Counted from the stretch's first letter, positions 27,379 to 38,083 are shown. The stretch is 64,000 bases of DNA from Porphyromonas gulae DSM 15663 (GCF_000378065.1 NZ_KB899154.1:17827-81826); one strand, 5' to 3'. A program made the numbers and translations. The notes: generated by a model from the letters alone, not told the origin.

Positions 27379-30027
27379 TCAAAATGTCGGAAAGTTGATC
27401 GTATAGCGGAGCATCAGGCCGTAATCTTTATGGAAATTGTATGCGCCACAGAAGATGCCGATTTGTGCGATCGTACCACGAGAATAGCCTATTTCGAAGA
27501 AAGGCATCCGGTCTTTGTGGCATCCCCAATACGTATTCAGATGAAGGTTGGACTGGAACGAAGCGAATAGGATGCCCAACGGATTAGTGATCAATGAGGG
27601 GAAACACCAGCGAGTCTGAAGGATGAGAAAGTTCTGATCCGTATAAGAATAAGGAGGGAGGGTTTGGAAACTGTCGTGGAGCGTGCCTCCTATTTGAAAC
27701 AAAGCATTGTCAGCTTTGAGATAGCGCTGTTCGTCGAGGTGTACCGTATGCCGACGAAAGTAACTGCCCACCGTGAAGTGGTAGTAGAGCGAGTGCAACG
27801 GATTGAGTCGGAGATTTTGCCGTACCGAACCGGATAGGTAGATGTAGTCGCTGTCGTGCTCTCGTCCGAGCGGTATGGCTTGACGGTAAGTGAGCCCAAA
27901 TAGCGGAGCGCGTGTACCGACCCCGTCATACCGCTTACGTCCGTCCTTGTCCAAACGATAATAGGGTGCAGGATTATAGCGGATGCTGCCCCCGACCGTC
28001 AGACTTCTGTGATCGGGCATCGAATAGAGCAGGCTATCGGGAGAAGATGCGATGCCGCCGATTAATTTGTTTTTAATCGGTTTCTTGAAAATTCCCCATA
28101 CACGATTTTCGGCCAAAGGGCTGCCATGGCGTCCTTCAGCGAAGAGGAATAGCTGCAAGCCCGGCAATAGGTCTATCTGATTGCTCAAGCGCAGATACTT
28201 CTTGTCATATAGCATCAGATGACCACGACCGTCTACTAAGGTGGTCAGGAAAGTCTGTATGCGCCAGTCCGTATTGGCAAACGGGCCAGTCAGGTCTGCA
28301 CTCTGCCTGCCTGCCGATAGGGAGAGTAGTCCACCCGAGAGAGGAGCGTAGCGGAAATCGGCACGGACATCCCAGTATAGCTTCCGCCTATGAGTAGTAT
28401 AATATAGTATAGGGCGCAGCGTCAGGTCTACACCTTTGGAAAACTTCTGCCGGAAGAAAAAGCTCTGTCCCAACCAAAAGCCATCCGTATAGCGGTAGTC
28501 ATAGAGCGATCCGCGGATAAGGCCGTTGAATCCGAGTGTAGTCCCCTCTCCCATTTTATAGTCATGTCCGCCGAGGATAGCACCGAGGATGGAAGTACGG
28601 CCGGTACGTTCGCCTTCCCGACCGCCACCGAACCGCCGCTTTTTCTCAAAAGCTTGCATCAGACTGTCCCGATTGGCATAGCTCTGTGCTTCTTCATCGG
28701 TAAGCGGTGCCGTCACTACAGCGTCCCAGTAGGAAGAGTCGCGATCGAAAGCTAGTGAATCGAATCGGACCTTGGCCTGCAATTCGGTATCGGGCAGCAT
28801 ATACTTGTCGGGCAGATGATAGCCCAGCGTATCCAATCGGGATTCGAGCATCCGAAGGTGGCGGTTTACTTCGCGGTTCGTACGGAAGCGAAGTCCCTCA
28901 GCTCTTCGGGCAGTGGATAGCAATTTGCGGTCGATCTCAAGCGAATCGTACACCAAGGACGAAAAGTACTGGTACTCCAGTTTCAGTCCCATCGACTGCA
29001 TCTCCATACCGATGGCATAGGTGGTGGGCAGGTACACATCCTTTTCGAGCGGATTGAGACTTATATCGACCTTGTACCGAATCATATCGTAAGCCTTAAT
29101 TTCCAATTTTAGTGCCTGCAGACACCAGATGCTATCGATCACCCACAGTTCGCCCCTCATGGCGTCCCTTCTGCCTTTGAAGCTGATGTGGTACACTTTT
29201 CTTTCCTTTTCCCGGCTGGTACCCTCCAGTTTGTAGGTGTACGATTCCAGTACACCCGTCCGTATAGGACTTGCCATGTTTACTATTCCATCAAGACTGA
29301 ACTCTTTGGCATATATGTTGGTCGAGATAATCTGCATATAATCCGTTGTATCAGATTTGAGGTCATCCGGTATCGAAGAGCGCATCGCGCGCACTTGCTT
29401 GTTGTATTTGTTCGGATGCCGGAATTCCAGAGAGGCTTGGCTCTCTATGACGAAGCGTTTTTTCTCCAGATCCTTTGCACTTATGCCATCTGCTTTCTTA
29501 TAGCGTAGCCAGAAAGGCAGCTTATCCAGCCGCATCGAACCCTTGGTATAGACTTTGGCCTGATAGCTCTTTACCATGTGCTCGTAAACTGGAGTGCGCG
29601 CTATGAGTTCGCGCATGATGGGATAGGCAGGATCTTCTTTAGGCCGTTTACCTATCACTTCCACCTCTTTCAGATCATAGATGACGGAGCTGAGTCGGAA
29701 AGTCTTCTCCTCGCTTTTCTCGCCCACGAGCAACTCTGTCTCAAGAGGAGTGTATCCCATGGAACGGATGGCCAGCCGGTAGCGTCCCGGATGGAGGCGG
29801 AGGATAAATCGTCCGCTCTCGTCCGCCACTACTCCGCTCTTTGTTTCAGCGACATAGATGGATGCATAAGATACGGGGGCTTCATTGTCCGCTGCGAGGA
29901 CAAGACCTTTGATCACCGTTTGTGCCGTGGCTGAATAGCCTGCCGATACTATTATAATAATATATAGGAAGAAGTGGTGAAGTCTGCACCTCAGCAGGGA
30001 AGTCAATGACAACAGATGGTGTGGCAT
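27379..30027 (-). CDS. DUF5686 / carboxypeptidase-regulatory-like outer-membrane protein
   Basis: An 882-residue exported protein. The signal peptide (about residues 1-36, ending ATAQT) is followed by a CarboxypepD_reg-like Ig domain (about 38-120). A long DUF5686 region comes next, whose C-terminal half has repeated barrel-like strands and ends in a Phe (NFPTF). It is predicted to sit in the outer membrane; the function is unknown. The frame is open to 30156, but the signal peptide begins at the ATG at 30027, so that start is used. It is transcribed divergently from rarA. Confidence 0.85.
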   Translation of the reverse strand: MPHHLLSLTSLLRCRLHHFFLYIIIIVSAGYSATAQTVIKGLVLAADNEAPVSYASIYVAETKSGVVADESGRFILRLHPGRYRLAIRSMGYTPLETELLVGEKSEEKTFRLSSVIYDLKEVEVIGKRPKEDPAYPIMRELIARTPVYEHMVKSYQAKVYTKGSMRLDKLPFWLRYKKADGISAKDLEKKRFVIESQASLEFRHPNKYNKQVRAMRSSIPDDLKSDTTDYMQIISTNIYAKEFSLDGIVNMASPIRTGVLESYTYKLEGTSREKERKVYHISFKGRRDAMRGELWVIDSIWCLQALKLEIKAYDMIRYKVDISLNPLEKDVYLPTTYAIGMEMQSMGLKLEYQYFSSLVYDSLEIDRKLLSTARRAEGLRFRTNREVNRHLRMLESRLDTLGYHLPDKYMLPDTELQAKVRFDSLAFDRDSSYWDAVVTAPLTDEEAQSYANRDSLMQAFEKKRRFGGGREGERTGRTSILGAILGGHDYKMGEGTTLGFNGLIRGSLYDYRYTDGFWLGQSFFFRQKFSKGVDLTLRPILYYTTHRRKLYWDVRADFRYAPLSGGLLSLSAGRQSADLTGPFANTDWRIQTFLTTLVDGRGHLMLYDKKYLRLSNQIDLLPGLQLFLFAEGRHGSPLAENRVWGIFKKPIKNKLIGGIASSPDSLLYSMPDHRSLTVGGSIRYNPAPYYRLDKDGRKRYDGVGTRAPLFGLTYRQAIPLGREHDSDYIYLSGSVRQNLRLNPLHSLYYHFTVGSYFRRHTVHLDEQRYLKADNALFQIGGTLHDSFQTLPPYSYTDQNFLILQTRWCFPSLITNPLGILFASFQSNLHLNTYWGCHKDRMPFFEIGYSRGTIAQIGIFCGAYNFHKDYGLMLRYTINFPTF

Positions 30028-30173
30028 GGGTATTCTTCGTCTTTTTAGCGATTGATCTGCTCTGTAAAAATAAGGAAATGATACTTCTATAGACTTTCCT
30101 CTCGCTTTCCCGTTTAATGGCAGTTTCCACTCGCGTACATGCGGATCGTATCCCAATTATGTACCTTAGCGGC

Positions 30174-31481
30174 ATGAAACAAATACCCTTGGCAGAGAGA
30201 ATGCGTCCCAAGATGCTGGTCGACTATGTGGGGCAGCAGCATCTGATCGGACCGGGAGCTGTGCTCCGGCGGATGATCGAACAGGGACAGGTGCCATCCA
30301 TGATTCTGTGGGGGCCTCCCGGAGTAGGCAAGACCACGCTGGCCGAAATCATTGCTCACGAAGTGGATGCACCTTTCTATACATTGAGTGCGGTCAGCTC
30401 CGGTGTGAAAGAAGTGCGAGAAGTGATAGCCGACATCGAATCCAATCGTGGCAATCTGTTCGACAAAGGCGGACGCGCCATCCTCTTCATAGATGAGATA
30501 CACCGTTTCAGCAAGAGTCAGCAGGATTCGCTTCTGGCAGCCGTAGAGCGAGGGATAGTGACGCTGATCGGTGCCACGACCGAAAATCCGAGTTTCGAAG
30601 TGATACGTCCGCTCCTCTCGCGCTGTCAGGTCTATGTGCTCAAACCCCAAAGTGATGAGGATCTGCTGCTACTGGCACACAGGGCTATCGATCGGGACGA
30701 ACTGCTGGCCGCCAAGCATCCTGTACTGGAGGAGACAGAAGCTCTGCTTCTCTATGCCGGAGGCGATGCGCGAAAGATGCTGAACATCCTCGACCTTCTG
30801 GCTACAAGCGAAGTAGAAGACCGGCTCGTCATTACCAACGAAAAGATACGCCGGCGATTGCAAGAAAACCCTGCTGCTTTCGACAAGGGAGGCGAACTGC
30901 ACTACGATATAGCATCCGCCTTTATCAAAAGTATTCGGGGCAGTGATCCCGATGCGGCTATTTACTGGCTGGCGCGCCTTATCGATGGTGGGGAAGAACC
31001 CTCATTCATCGCTCGCAGGCTGATCATATCGGCTGCGGAGGACATCGGTCTGGCCAATCCGAACGCCATGCTCATCGCCACGGCCTGTGCCGAGGCTTTA
31101 GACCGGATCGGCTGGCCCGAAGGCCGTATTCCATTGGCCGAGGCTACCATTTATTTGGCTACTTCGGAGAAGAGCAATTCGGCTTATTTGGCCATCGACT
31201 CCGCTCTCGAATATGTCCGCCGATCAGGCAATCTCCCTGTGCCCCTACACCTGCGTAATGCCCCTACCCGTCTGATGGCCGACCTCGACTATGGTAAGGG
31301 ATATAAATACTCGCATGATTTTCCGGAGCACTTCGTCTCACAGCAATATCTGCCCGACAAAGCTGCTGACGTCTCTTTCTGGACTCCTCAAATGCACACG
31401 GCACATGAAGCCAAACTGGGAGAGCGGATGAAGCGGTGGTGGAAGGGGGAGAAATCCGAAAAGGATACAACGAAACAATGA
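30174..31481 (+). CDS. rarA: Replication-associated recombination protein A
   Basis: A 435-residue AAA+ ATPase. It opens with PLAERMRPKMLVDYVGQQHL, Walker A is GPPGVGKTT, Walker B LFIDEIHRF and sensor 1 GATTENPSFE. The C-terminal half has the MgsA/RarA tetramerisation domain (LARLIDGGEEPSFIARRL). It acts at stalled replication forks together with SSB. The frame extends to 30117, but MKQIPLAERMRP is the family start. It is followed 22 nt later by trmN6, probably the same transcript. Confidence 0.95.
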   Translation: MKQIPLAERMRPKMLVDYVGQQHLIGPGAVLRRMIEQGQVPSMILWGPPGVGKTTLAEIIAHEVDAPFYTLSAVSSGVKEVREVIADIESNRGNLFDKGGRAILFIDEIHRFSKSQQDSLLAAVERGIVTLIGATTENPSFEVIRPLLSRCQVYVLKPQSDEDLLLLAHRAIDRDELLAAKHPVLEETEALLLYAGGDARKMLNILDLLATSEVEDRLVITNEKIRRRLQENPAAFDKGGELHYDIASAFIKSIRGSDPDAAIYWLARLIDGGEEPSFIARRLIISAAEDIGLANPNAMLIATACAEALDRIGWPEGRIPLAEATIYLATSEKSNSAYLAIDSALEYVRRSGNLPVPLHLRNAPTRLMADLDYGKGYKYSHDFPEHFVSQQYLPDKAADVSFWTPQMHTAHEAKLGERMKRWWKGEKSEKDTTKQ

Positions 31482-31503
31482 CTCTTCATTCTGTACCGCC
31501 CTT

Positions 31504-32271
31504 ATGCCGACAGATATTTTTTCCTTCAAACAATTCGACATCGACCAAACAGGTTGTGCCATGCGCGTGGGTACCGATGGCGTCCTGCTCGGAGCATGGG
31601 CCGGAGAGGATGCAGCCGGAAGTATGCCCCGGCATTGTCTGGACATAGGCACGGGCACAGGGCTGATAGCCTTAATGTTGGCACAGCGATTTCCACAGGC
31701 CCGGGTACAGGGAATAGAAATAGATACTGCCGCTGCCGAATGTGCTCGTGCAAACGCCGCTGCTTCTCCTTTTTCCGATCGAATAGCGATCGCTTCTGGA
31801 GATATTTTGGATTCATCGCTCGAAAGCCTTATCGGGGATCAACGTTTCGACCTGATCGTCTCGAATCCGCCTTTCTTCAAATCCTCCCTGCATGCCCCCG
31901 ACAGGCAGCGTACCATGGCACGACATGAAGAAACCCTGCCATTGGAAAGACTGATATGCCGTGCCTCCGAATTGCTCTCTCCGCAAGGACGATTGGCATT
32001 CATTACGCCCCATGACCGGCTAAAGGATTTACGCCTGTATGCAGCTACCTATCACTTGGCCCCGTCTCGCTTGACCGAGGTGTGTACTCTACCCCATAAA
32101 GGACCTAAACGACTCCTAAGCGAATGGCGACCTGCCGATACCGCTATCGACCGATCGCCACTCACCGATACTCTCATCATTCATCCTGCCACAGGCTTCT
32201 ATTCGCCTGAGTACGTACGTCTGACAGAGCCTTTCTATACGACTTCTTTCCGCATCCTTGCTGTGGGATAA
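31504..32271 (+). CDS. tRNA1(Val) A37 N6-methyltransferase-like protein
   Basis: A 255-residue Rossmann methyltransferase. It begins with FSFKQFDIDQTGCAMRVGTDGVLLGAWA, has SAM motif I LDIGTGTGLIALMLAQ and the adenine-N6 catalytic motif SNPPFF. This is the TrmN6/YfiC family, which methylates A37 of tRNA-Val. The 3' end overlaps the convergent rpoN gene by 37 nt. Confidence 0.9.
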   Translation: MPTDIFSFKQFDIDQTGCAMRVGTDGVLLGAWAGEDAAGSMPRHCLDIGTGTGLIALMLAQRFPQARVQGIEIDTAAAECARANAAASPFSDRIAIASGDILDSSLESLIGDQRFDLIVSNPPFFKSSLHAPDRQRTMARHEETLPLERLICRASELLSPQGRLAFITPHDRLKDLRLYAATYHLAPSRLTEVCTLPHKGPKRLLSEWRPADTAIDRSPLTDTLIIHPATGFYSPEYVRLTEPFYTTSFRILAVG

Positions 32272-33692
32272 CCGAGCTGCTCCCGATACTTGGCAACGGT
32301 ACGACGAGCCAGTCGATAACCGCTTTCGGCCAAAACCTCAGCCAACTCGGTATCATTCAGGGGAGATCTCTTGTCCTCGGAGTCGATGGCTTCGGCAAGT
32401 ACTCGCTTGACCTCACGTGTGGATACTTCCTCTCCCTTATCATTCACAGTGCCATCGCTGAAAAAGTGCTTCAGGGAGAAGATTCCGAAGTCGGTCTGTA
32501 CATATTTACTGTTGCTCACCCGAGAGATCGTACTGACATCGTAACCCGTCGGATCGGCCACATCTTTCAGAATCATAGGCTTCAGATCGGCAAGTTCTCC
32601 ACTTCTGAAATAAGCATCCTGTAGCCGTACTATGGCCTCCATCGTCCTCTGTAGTGTTTCCCGACGCTGACGAATGGCTTCGATGAACCATTGTGCCTGA
32701 TCCACTTTCTGCTTGACGAAAAGAAGTGTTTGCTTGCGTTCGCGTGAACGATTCTTAGCAGAGCCCTGATAATCCTGCATCATCTCCTGATAGACCTTAC
32801 TGACGCGCAAGGGCTGAATATCACCACCACGGGTAAGCGACACGACCAGATCATCTCCCATACGCTCGACGATGAAATCGGGATATACCCTGTTCATGGC
32901 TGCTTCGGCATCGTCTCCCCATCCATTAGCGGGTTTGGGATTGAGCTGCATGATCAGCCCGAAGGCTTCCTTCATTTCCGAGTCGGAAAGAGATGCCTCC
33001 TCCTGCAACTGCTCGAACCGTTTGGAGACAAAGTCGTCATAATGGTTCGTAAGAATATGGAGGGCTGTCTGCCGAGTTGTCGTATCCGGCAATCGCTCCA
33101 ACTGAAGTAGCAGACATTCTTTGAGATCTCTGGCACATATACCGGGAGGATCGAGGCTCTGTACCAATCCTATCACTTCCTCCACTTCCTTTTGGTCCGC
33201 TTCGATACCGGCACGGAAGGCGAGATCGTCCAGAATCTCCTCCAGATCGCGATGCAGATAGCCATCTTCTTCTATGTTACCAATAATATAAGGAGCAAGT
33301 TGTTGCTGTCGATCCGTCAGAGGCAGGAACTTCAGCTGTTCGACCAAACGATCGTTGATCGAAGGTGCAGCGGAAGAAAAAGGTATTTCCTCTCGTCGGC
33401 TGTTGCGATCCTGTATTTCGCGCAGCTTGTATTCCGGAATATCTTCCTCGGTACGGTAATCGCCCAATGAGAGGTCGGAGGTGTCATCCCCCATCAGATT
33501 GTCTTCGGTTCCATCCACACTGCCGGATACCTCATCATCATACGCTCCTTCTTCCAAAGCAGGGTTAGCCTCCAGTTCTTTCTGTATCCTCTCTTCCAAC
33601 TCAATGGCAGGAAGCTCCAAGAGTTTGATTTGCTGGATCTGCTGTGCAGAGAGATTTTGTTGCTGCCTTTGAGCAAGGGTTTGCTTCAACAT
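32235..33692 (-). CDS. rpoN: RNA polymerase sigma-54 factor
   Basis: A 485-residue sigma factor. The Gln-rich region I starts at the N-terminus (AQRQQQNLSAQQIQQIKLLELP), an acidic stretch follows (about residues 45-90), and the core-binding and DNA-binding domains end with the RpoN box ARRTVAKYRE near residue 465. It directs RNA polymerase to -24/-12 promoters and needs AAA+ activators. Its start overlaps the end of murF by 7 nt, so the two are co-transcribed. I found no convincing sigma-54 promoter in this window. Confidence 0.97.
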   Translation of the reverse strand: MLKQTLAQRQQQNLSAQQIQQIKLLELPAIELEERIQKELEANPALEEGAYDDEVSGSVDGTEDNLMGDDTSDLSLGDYRTEEDIPEYKLREIQDRNSRREEIPFSSAAPSINDRLVEQLKFLPLTDRQQQLAPYIIGNIEEDGYLHRDLEEILDDLAFRAGIEADQKEVEEVIGLVQSLDPPGICARDLKECLLLQLERLPDTTTRQTALHILTNHYDDFVSKRFEQLQEEASLSDSEMKEAFGLIMQLNPKPANGWGDDAEAAMNRVYPDFIVERMGDDLVVSLTRGGDIQPLRVSKVYQEMMQDYQGSAKNRSRERKQTLLFVKQKVDQAQWFIEAIRQRRETLQRTMEAIVRLQDAYFRSGELADLKPMILKDVADPTGYDVSTISRVSNSKYVQTDFGIFSLKHFFSDGTVNDKGEEVSTREVKRVLAEAIDSEDKRSPLNDTELAEVLAESGYRLARRTVAKYREQLGYPTARMRKEVV

Positions 33693-34990
33693 AGAGGAAT
33701 TATCTTTTCGAGGTGGATACCGTGCGATCCTTTGAGCAGGATGAGAGAATCGTGAATGGGATGAGCTTTCAAATACTCTTCGAGAGCAACATTGTCGGCA
33801 AATCCCGTTGCTCCGTTGGGGAAGCTATCCGCCAAAGCCGTCAGGCAAGGACCGCATAGCAATATCCGCCGATACCGACCGGTATTGATACGTTCGAGAA
33901 GAGCCATATGCTCACGCTTGCTCTCTGCGCCCAGTTCGTTCATGTCGCCGAGGATAAGCACAAGAGGTTTATCGGTATGCAGGGAATCGAAATTGTCGAG
34001 TGCCGCGTGCATGCTCACCGGATTGGCATTATAGGCATCCACAATCAGGGAATTGCCTCGCTCCGTTTCGATCCATTGGGAGCGATTATTACTCGGTCTG
34101 TAAGTAGCAAGAGCCGATACAATGGCTTCATCGGGGACATCGAAAAAGCGTCCTGTCGTTACGGCAGCCAAAGCATTCGGCAGATTGTAGTCGCCCACGA
34201 GATTGGTGCAAATCCTCTGCTCACTCGATGAGCCGAATAAATCGAAGCAGAGATAAGGCGTGTTGTTTGCAACTATTCGTCCTCGAACCGTGGCATCTGC
34301 CGAGGTACCGTAAGAGACCGATTGCAGTCCCTGCGACATATCGACGAGGGTATCATCATCGAAATTCAAGAAGAGGATCCCACCCTCTGCTCGAATGAAA
34401 TCATAAAGTTCTCCCTTGGTACGCCTTACCCCTTCCAAAGAGCCGAAGCCCTGTAAATGCGCCCGACCGATATTGGTAATCAGTCCAAAGTTAGGACGGG
34501 CTATACGCGTCAGCTCGGCAATGTCTCCGGGCTTATTGGCACCCATCTCGATAATAGCTATCCGGTGTTCGGCTTTGAGCCTCAACAAAGTCAAAGGCAC
34601 TCCTATATGGTTATTGAGATTGCCCTCCGTATAGAGTATAGGATAAGTAGTGGAAAGGACAGCAGCCATCAGCTCCTTTGTCGTGGTTTTGCCATTCGTC
34701 CCGGTGATACCGATAACCGGTGTGCCGAGACTCTTGCGGTGAAAAGCAGCCAGCTGCTGGAGAGCTGTCAGCACATCGTCCACAAGGAGATAGCGTTCGT
34801 CACGAACGACTGAAGAGTCGTCCACCACAGCCAAGGCGCATCCTTTCTCCAAGGCAGAGGAGGCAAACCGATTGCCATCGAACAGCTCGCCCTTGAGAGC
34901 GAAGAAAATACTGTCGGGAGGTGTTTGGCGGCTGTCGGTAGTCACCGTAGGATGAGCCAGATAGGCTGCATATAATTGTTCGATTGTCAT
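33686..34990 (-). CDS. murF: UDP-MurNAc-tripeptide-D-Ala-D-Ala ligase
   Basis: A 434-residue cytoplasmic ligase. The P-loop is GITGTNGKTTTKEL near residue 98, EMGANKPGDI follows, and the MurF-specific motif VDAYNANPVSM is near residue 315. It adds D-Ala-D-Ala to UDP-MurNAc-tripeptide, the last cytoplasmic step of the stem peptide. All motifs are intact, unlike the variant in the MurF-Alr fusion at 19.5 kb, so this is probably the working MurF. It is the first gene of an operon with rpoN and divergent from panD. Confidence 0.95.
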   Translation of the reverse strand: MTIEQLYAAYLAHPTVTTDSRQTPPDSIFFALKGELFDGNRFASSALEKGCALAVVDDSSVVRDERYLLVDDVLTALQQLAAFHRKSLGTPVIGITGTNGKTTTKELMAAVLSTTYPILYTEGNLNNHIGVPLTLLRLKAEHRIAIIEMGANKPGDIAELTRIARPNFGLITNIGRAHLQGFGSLEGVRRTKGELYDFIRAEGGILFLNFDDDTLVDMSQGLQSVSYGTSADATVRGRIVANNTPYLCFDLFGSSSEQRICTNLVGDYNLPNALAAVTTGRFFDVPDEAIVSALATYRPSNNRSQWIETERGNSLIVDAYNANPVSMHAALDNFDSLHTDKPLVLILGDMNELGAESKREHMALLERINTGRYRRILLCGPCLTALADSFPNGATGFADNVALEEYLKAHPIHDSLILLKGSHGIHLEKIIPLC

Positions 34991-35056
34991 TTCGACTGCA
35001 AATTTGAATTTGTCTTGAGGTAGCGCAGGCAGCTACTCCCACTTGATCTGTCCGAA

Positions 35057-35064
35057 CAAAAGTA
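35057..35064 (-). promoter_or_regulatory. -7 promoter element of murF-rpoN
   Basis: TACTTTTG on the minus strand, 66 nt before the murF ATG. Confidence 0.5.
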
Positions 35065-35206
35065 CAGCAATTCTCGGTTGCATCCCATACGAACAATGTT
35101 TGCCACAGAGAGATATAGATATACTGAATACAAGTGCGATTGTTGTACATACATATATTTACCGTTACTTTGCAGTCGTAAAAAATACAGAGAATTGCAA
35201 AACAAC

Positions 35207-35563
35207 ATGTACGTCGAAGTATTAAAATCCAAAATACACCGCGTAACCATTACGGAGGCCAACCTCGACTATGTAGGCAGCATCACCATCGATGAAGATC
35301 TGATGGATGCTGCCAACATCATCGCCGGAGAGAAAGTCCAAATCGTGGACAACAACAACGGAGCACGCTTGGAGACCTATACCATACCGGGCAAAAGAGG
35401 TTCGGGGGTAATCTGTCTCAATGGAGCAGCTGCTCGCATCGTTCATCCGGGCGATATTATCATCATCATGGCGTATGCCTGGATGAAGATGGAGGAAGCC
35501 AAGGTGTTCAAGCCTGCTGTAGTATTTCCCGATACTGCAACGAACAAGATAATTCTGAAATAA
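35207..35563 (+). CDS. panD: Aspartate 1-decarboxylase
   Basis: A 118-residue enzyme from the ATG at 35207. The self-processing Gly24-Ser25 site lies in [10 protein letters not shown], giving the pyruvoyl cofactor. [19 protein letters not shown] is the conserved C-terminal half. It makes beta-alanine from aspartate for pantothenate and CoA. The frame is open to 35078 but the upstream part is not protein-like, and family length (about 115-125) supports this start. ffh follows after 78 nt. Confidence 0.95.
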   Translation: MYVEVLKSKIHRVTITEANLDYVGSITIDEDLMDAANIIAGEKVQIVDNNNGARLETYTIPGKRGSGVICLNGAAARIVHPGDIIIIMAYAWMKMEEAKVFKPAVVFPDTATNKIILK

Positions 35564-35641
35564 TCACAGCAATATAATCTCTCCCCTCCTCTCCGGCTAT
35601 GAATCGGATCGCGAGAGGAGAGATGCAAGCTATCATTTCCT

Positions 35642-36979
35642 ATGTTTGAAAATCTGAGCGAACGGCTCGACCGTTCTTTTAAGCTCCTCAAAGGTGAGGG
35701 GAGAATCACCGAGATCAATGTAGCCGAGACTCTCAAAGACGTACGTCGTGCCCTTTTGGATGCCGACGTGAACTATGTCGTTGCCAAGCAGTTTACGGAC
35801 TTGGTCAAGGAAAAAGCCATCGGCCAAAACGTACTGACCTCCGTCCGTCCGGGCGAACTGATGGTGAAGATCGTTCATGACGAATTGGCTGCTCTGATGG
35901 GCGGACATTCTGTGGATATTAACCTCAAAGGCAGTCCGGCAGTAATCCTGATGTCCGGATTGCAGGGTTCGGGTAAGACCACCTTCTCCGGCAAACTGGC
36001 CAATATGCTCAAGTCCAAGCAGGGCAAACGACCTCTGCTCGTGGCCTGCGACGTGTATCGTCCTGCGGCCATCCAGCAGCTGATGATCCTCGGCGAGCAG
36101 CTCGGAGTACCCGTCTACAGCGAACCGGACAGCAAAAAGCCGGTCGAGATAGCCCGACATGCCATCGCCGAAGCCAAGACCAAGGGGAACGACGTTGTCA
36201 TCATTGACACCGCGGGTCGCTTGGCCATCGACGAAGAAATGATGCGCGAGATAGAGGCTATCAAGGCGGCCATCCAGCCGAACGAAGTCCTTTTCGTAGT
36301 GGATTCGATGACCGGTCAGGACGCCGTGAATACAGCCAAAGAGTTCAACACACGCTTGGATTTCGACGGTGTTGTCCTCACCAAACTCGATGGAGACACT
36401 CGAGGCGGTGCTGCTCTCTCGATCCGTTCGGTCGTAAACAAGCCCATCAAGTTCGTCGGTACGGGAGAGAAGATGGAAGCGATCGACGCATTTCATCCCG
36501 AGCGTATGGCCGACCGTATCCTCGGCATGGGGGACATCGTGTCGCTTGTGGAGCGTGCTCAGGAGCAATACGACGAAAAGGAAGCTCGCAAACTGGAGGA
36601 GAAAATAGCCAAGAATCAGTTCGACTTCAATGACTTCCTCGCCCAGATACATCAGATCAAAAAGATGGGTAACCTCAAAGAGCTTGCATCCATGATCCCG
36701 GGAGTGGGAAAGGCCATCAAGGATATAGACATAGACGACGATGCCTTCAAGAGCATCGAGGCCATCATATATTCCATGACGCCTCATGAGCGCACCCATC
36801 CCTCTATCCTCAACGGACAGCGTCGCAAGCGAATAGCAATGGGTAGCGGCACTTCCATACAGGATGTCAATAAGCTGATCACGCAGTTCGACCAGACGCG
36901 TAAAATGATGAAGACCATACAGGGATTCAAAGGTGGCAAAATGCCGAAGATGCCGCGCATGCCGAAGATGAAGAGATAA
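35642..36979 (+). CDS. ffh: Signal recognition particle protein
   Basis: A 445-residue SRP54-type GTPase with N-domain (1-90), G-domain (G1 GLQGSGKTT near residue 107, DTAGR, TKLDGDTRGG) and Met-rich M-domain from about residue 300, ending in a Lys/Met-rich tail. It binds signal sequences of nascent membrane proteins together with 4.5S SRP RNA and docks at FtsY. The matching SRP RNA gene is in the same window at 53.9 kb. Confidence 0.97.
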   Translation: MFENLSERLDRSFKLLKGEGRITEINVAETLKDVRRALLDADVNYVVAKQFTDLVKEKAIGQNVLTSVRPGELMVKIVHDELAALMGGHSVDINLKGSPAVILMSGLQGSGKTTFSGKLANMLKSKQGKRPLLVACDVYRPAAIQQLMILGEQLGVPVYSEPDSKKPVEIARHAIAEAKTKGNDVVIIDTAGRLAIDEEMMREIEAIKAAIQPNEVLFVVDSMTGQDAVNTAKEFNTRLDFDGVVLTKLDGDTRGGAALSIRSVVNKPIKFVGTGEKMEAIDAFHPERMADRILGMGDIVSLVERAQEQYDEKEARKLEEKIAKNQFDFNDFLAQIHQIKKMGNLKELASMIPGVGKAIKDIDIDDDAFKSIEAIIYSMTPHERTHPSILNGQRRKRIAMGSGTSIQDVNKLITQFDQTRKMMKTIQGFKGGKMPKMPRMPKMKR

Positions 36980-37100
36980 ATAAAGATACCGGCCGCAAAG
37001 AGTTCTTCGGACAGCCGGAGTGAGTGCAAGGCGAGAGCGCATCGGCATCGCTGACGGAAGAGCGAAGAACAATGTTGAGATCAAAGAGGTTGTCTAATAT

Positions 37101-37991
37101 ATGGAAACGACATACAAACTTCTCGACGGGAAAAAGATTTCCGGCGAAATAAAACAAGAGATTGCAGCCGAAGTAAACGAGCTGCTGGAGAAAGGTGGTC
37201 GCCGTCCGCATTTGGCAGGCGTGCTCGTAGGTCATGATGGCGGTAGCGAGACCTATATGGCCAGCAAGGTAAAAGCTTGCGAAGAGGTGGGCTTTACCTC
37301 CTCGCTCATTCGCTACGAAGACGATGTAACGGAGGAGGAACTGCTGGCCTGCGTGCACCGCCTGAATCAGGATCCGACGGTAGACGGCTTCATCGTACAG
37401 CTCCCCCTGCCCAAGCATATCGACGAGCAGAAGATCATCGAAACTGTAGACCCGCGCAAGGATGTGGACGGATTTCATCCCATCAACGTAGGCCGTCTGA
37501 GCATCGGTCTGCCCGGTTTCGTCTCGGCCACACCGAAAGGAATAGTGGAACTGCTTCGCCGCTACAATATCCCTACCAGAGGCAAGCATTGCGTAGTATT
37601 GGGACGTAGCAATATCGTAGGCAAGCCCGTATCGCAGCTTTTGCTCCAAAAGGGAGAGCCGGGCGACTGCACCATCACCATCTGCCATAGCCGTACCCCT
37701 AACATCAAAGAGGTATGCCTGACGGCCGACATTATTATTGCAGCTTTGGGGCAGCCCGAATTCCTGACAGCCGATATGGTAAAGCCCGGGGCCGTAGTCG
37801 TGGACGTAGGTACCACGCTCGTACCGGACTCTACGCGCAAAAGCGGTTTCCGTCTGACGGGCGACGTCAAATTCGATGAAGTGGCACCCAAGTGCTCGTA
37901 CATCACTCCCGTACCGGGCGGAGTAGGTCCGATGACCATCGTATCGCTCATGTCCAATACCCTTCTGGCAGGTAAAGGATTGTACCGGTAA
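37101..37991 (+). CDS. folD: Methylenetetrahydrofolate dehydrogenase / cyclohydrolase
   Basis: A 296-residue bifunctional enzyme. The substrate site has the [17 protein letters not shown] lysine segment, [12 protein letters not shown] and [14 protein letters not shown]. The NADP-binding loop is [13 protein letters not shown], and the end is [12 protein letters not shown]. It oxidises 5,10-methylene-THF to methenyl-THF and hydrolyses it to 10-formyl-THF. It lies 121 nt after ffh with no terminator evident between them, and is followed by a long hairpin terminator. Confidence 0.97.
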   Translation: METTYKLLDGKKISGEIKQEIAAEVNELLEKGGRRPHLAGVLVGHDGGSETYMASKVKACEEVGFTSSLIRYEDDVTEEELLACVHRLNQDPTVDGFIVQLPLPKHIDEQKIIETVDPRKDVDGFHPINVGRLSIGLPGFVSATPKGIVELLRRYNIPTRGKHCVVLGRSNIVGKPVSQLLLQKGEPGDCTITICHSRTPNIKEVCLTADIIIAALGQPEFLTADMVKPGAVVVDVGTTLVPDSTRKSGFRLTGDVKFDEVAPKCSYITPVPGGVGPMTIVSLMSNTLLAGKGLYR

Positions 37992-38025
37992 ACCCTCCTT
38001 CCCTTATTTGCCAACGACCTTATCG

Positions 38026-38083
38026 AAGAGGCCTGTCATCAATATCGGTTCGTCCAGTATTACGATGATCGGCCTCTTTTCTT
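38026..38083 (+). terminator. Terminator of ffh-folD
   Basis: AAGAGGCC pairs with GGCCTCTT across a 37-nt partly paired loop (ATC/GAT pairs inside), followed by TTCTTATT. Confidence 0.65.

Noticed and set aside
35633..37084. 483-codon open frame antisense to ffh
   Set aside because: Ffh on the other strand has all SRP54 motifs; the antisense frame is His- and Leu-rich shadow sequence.
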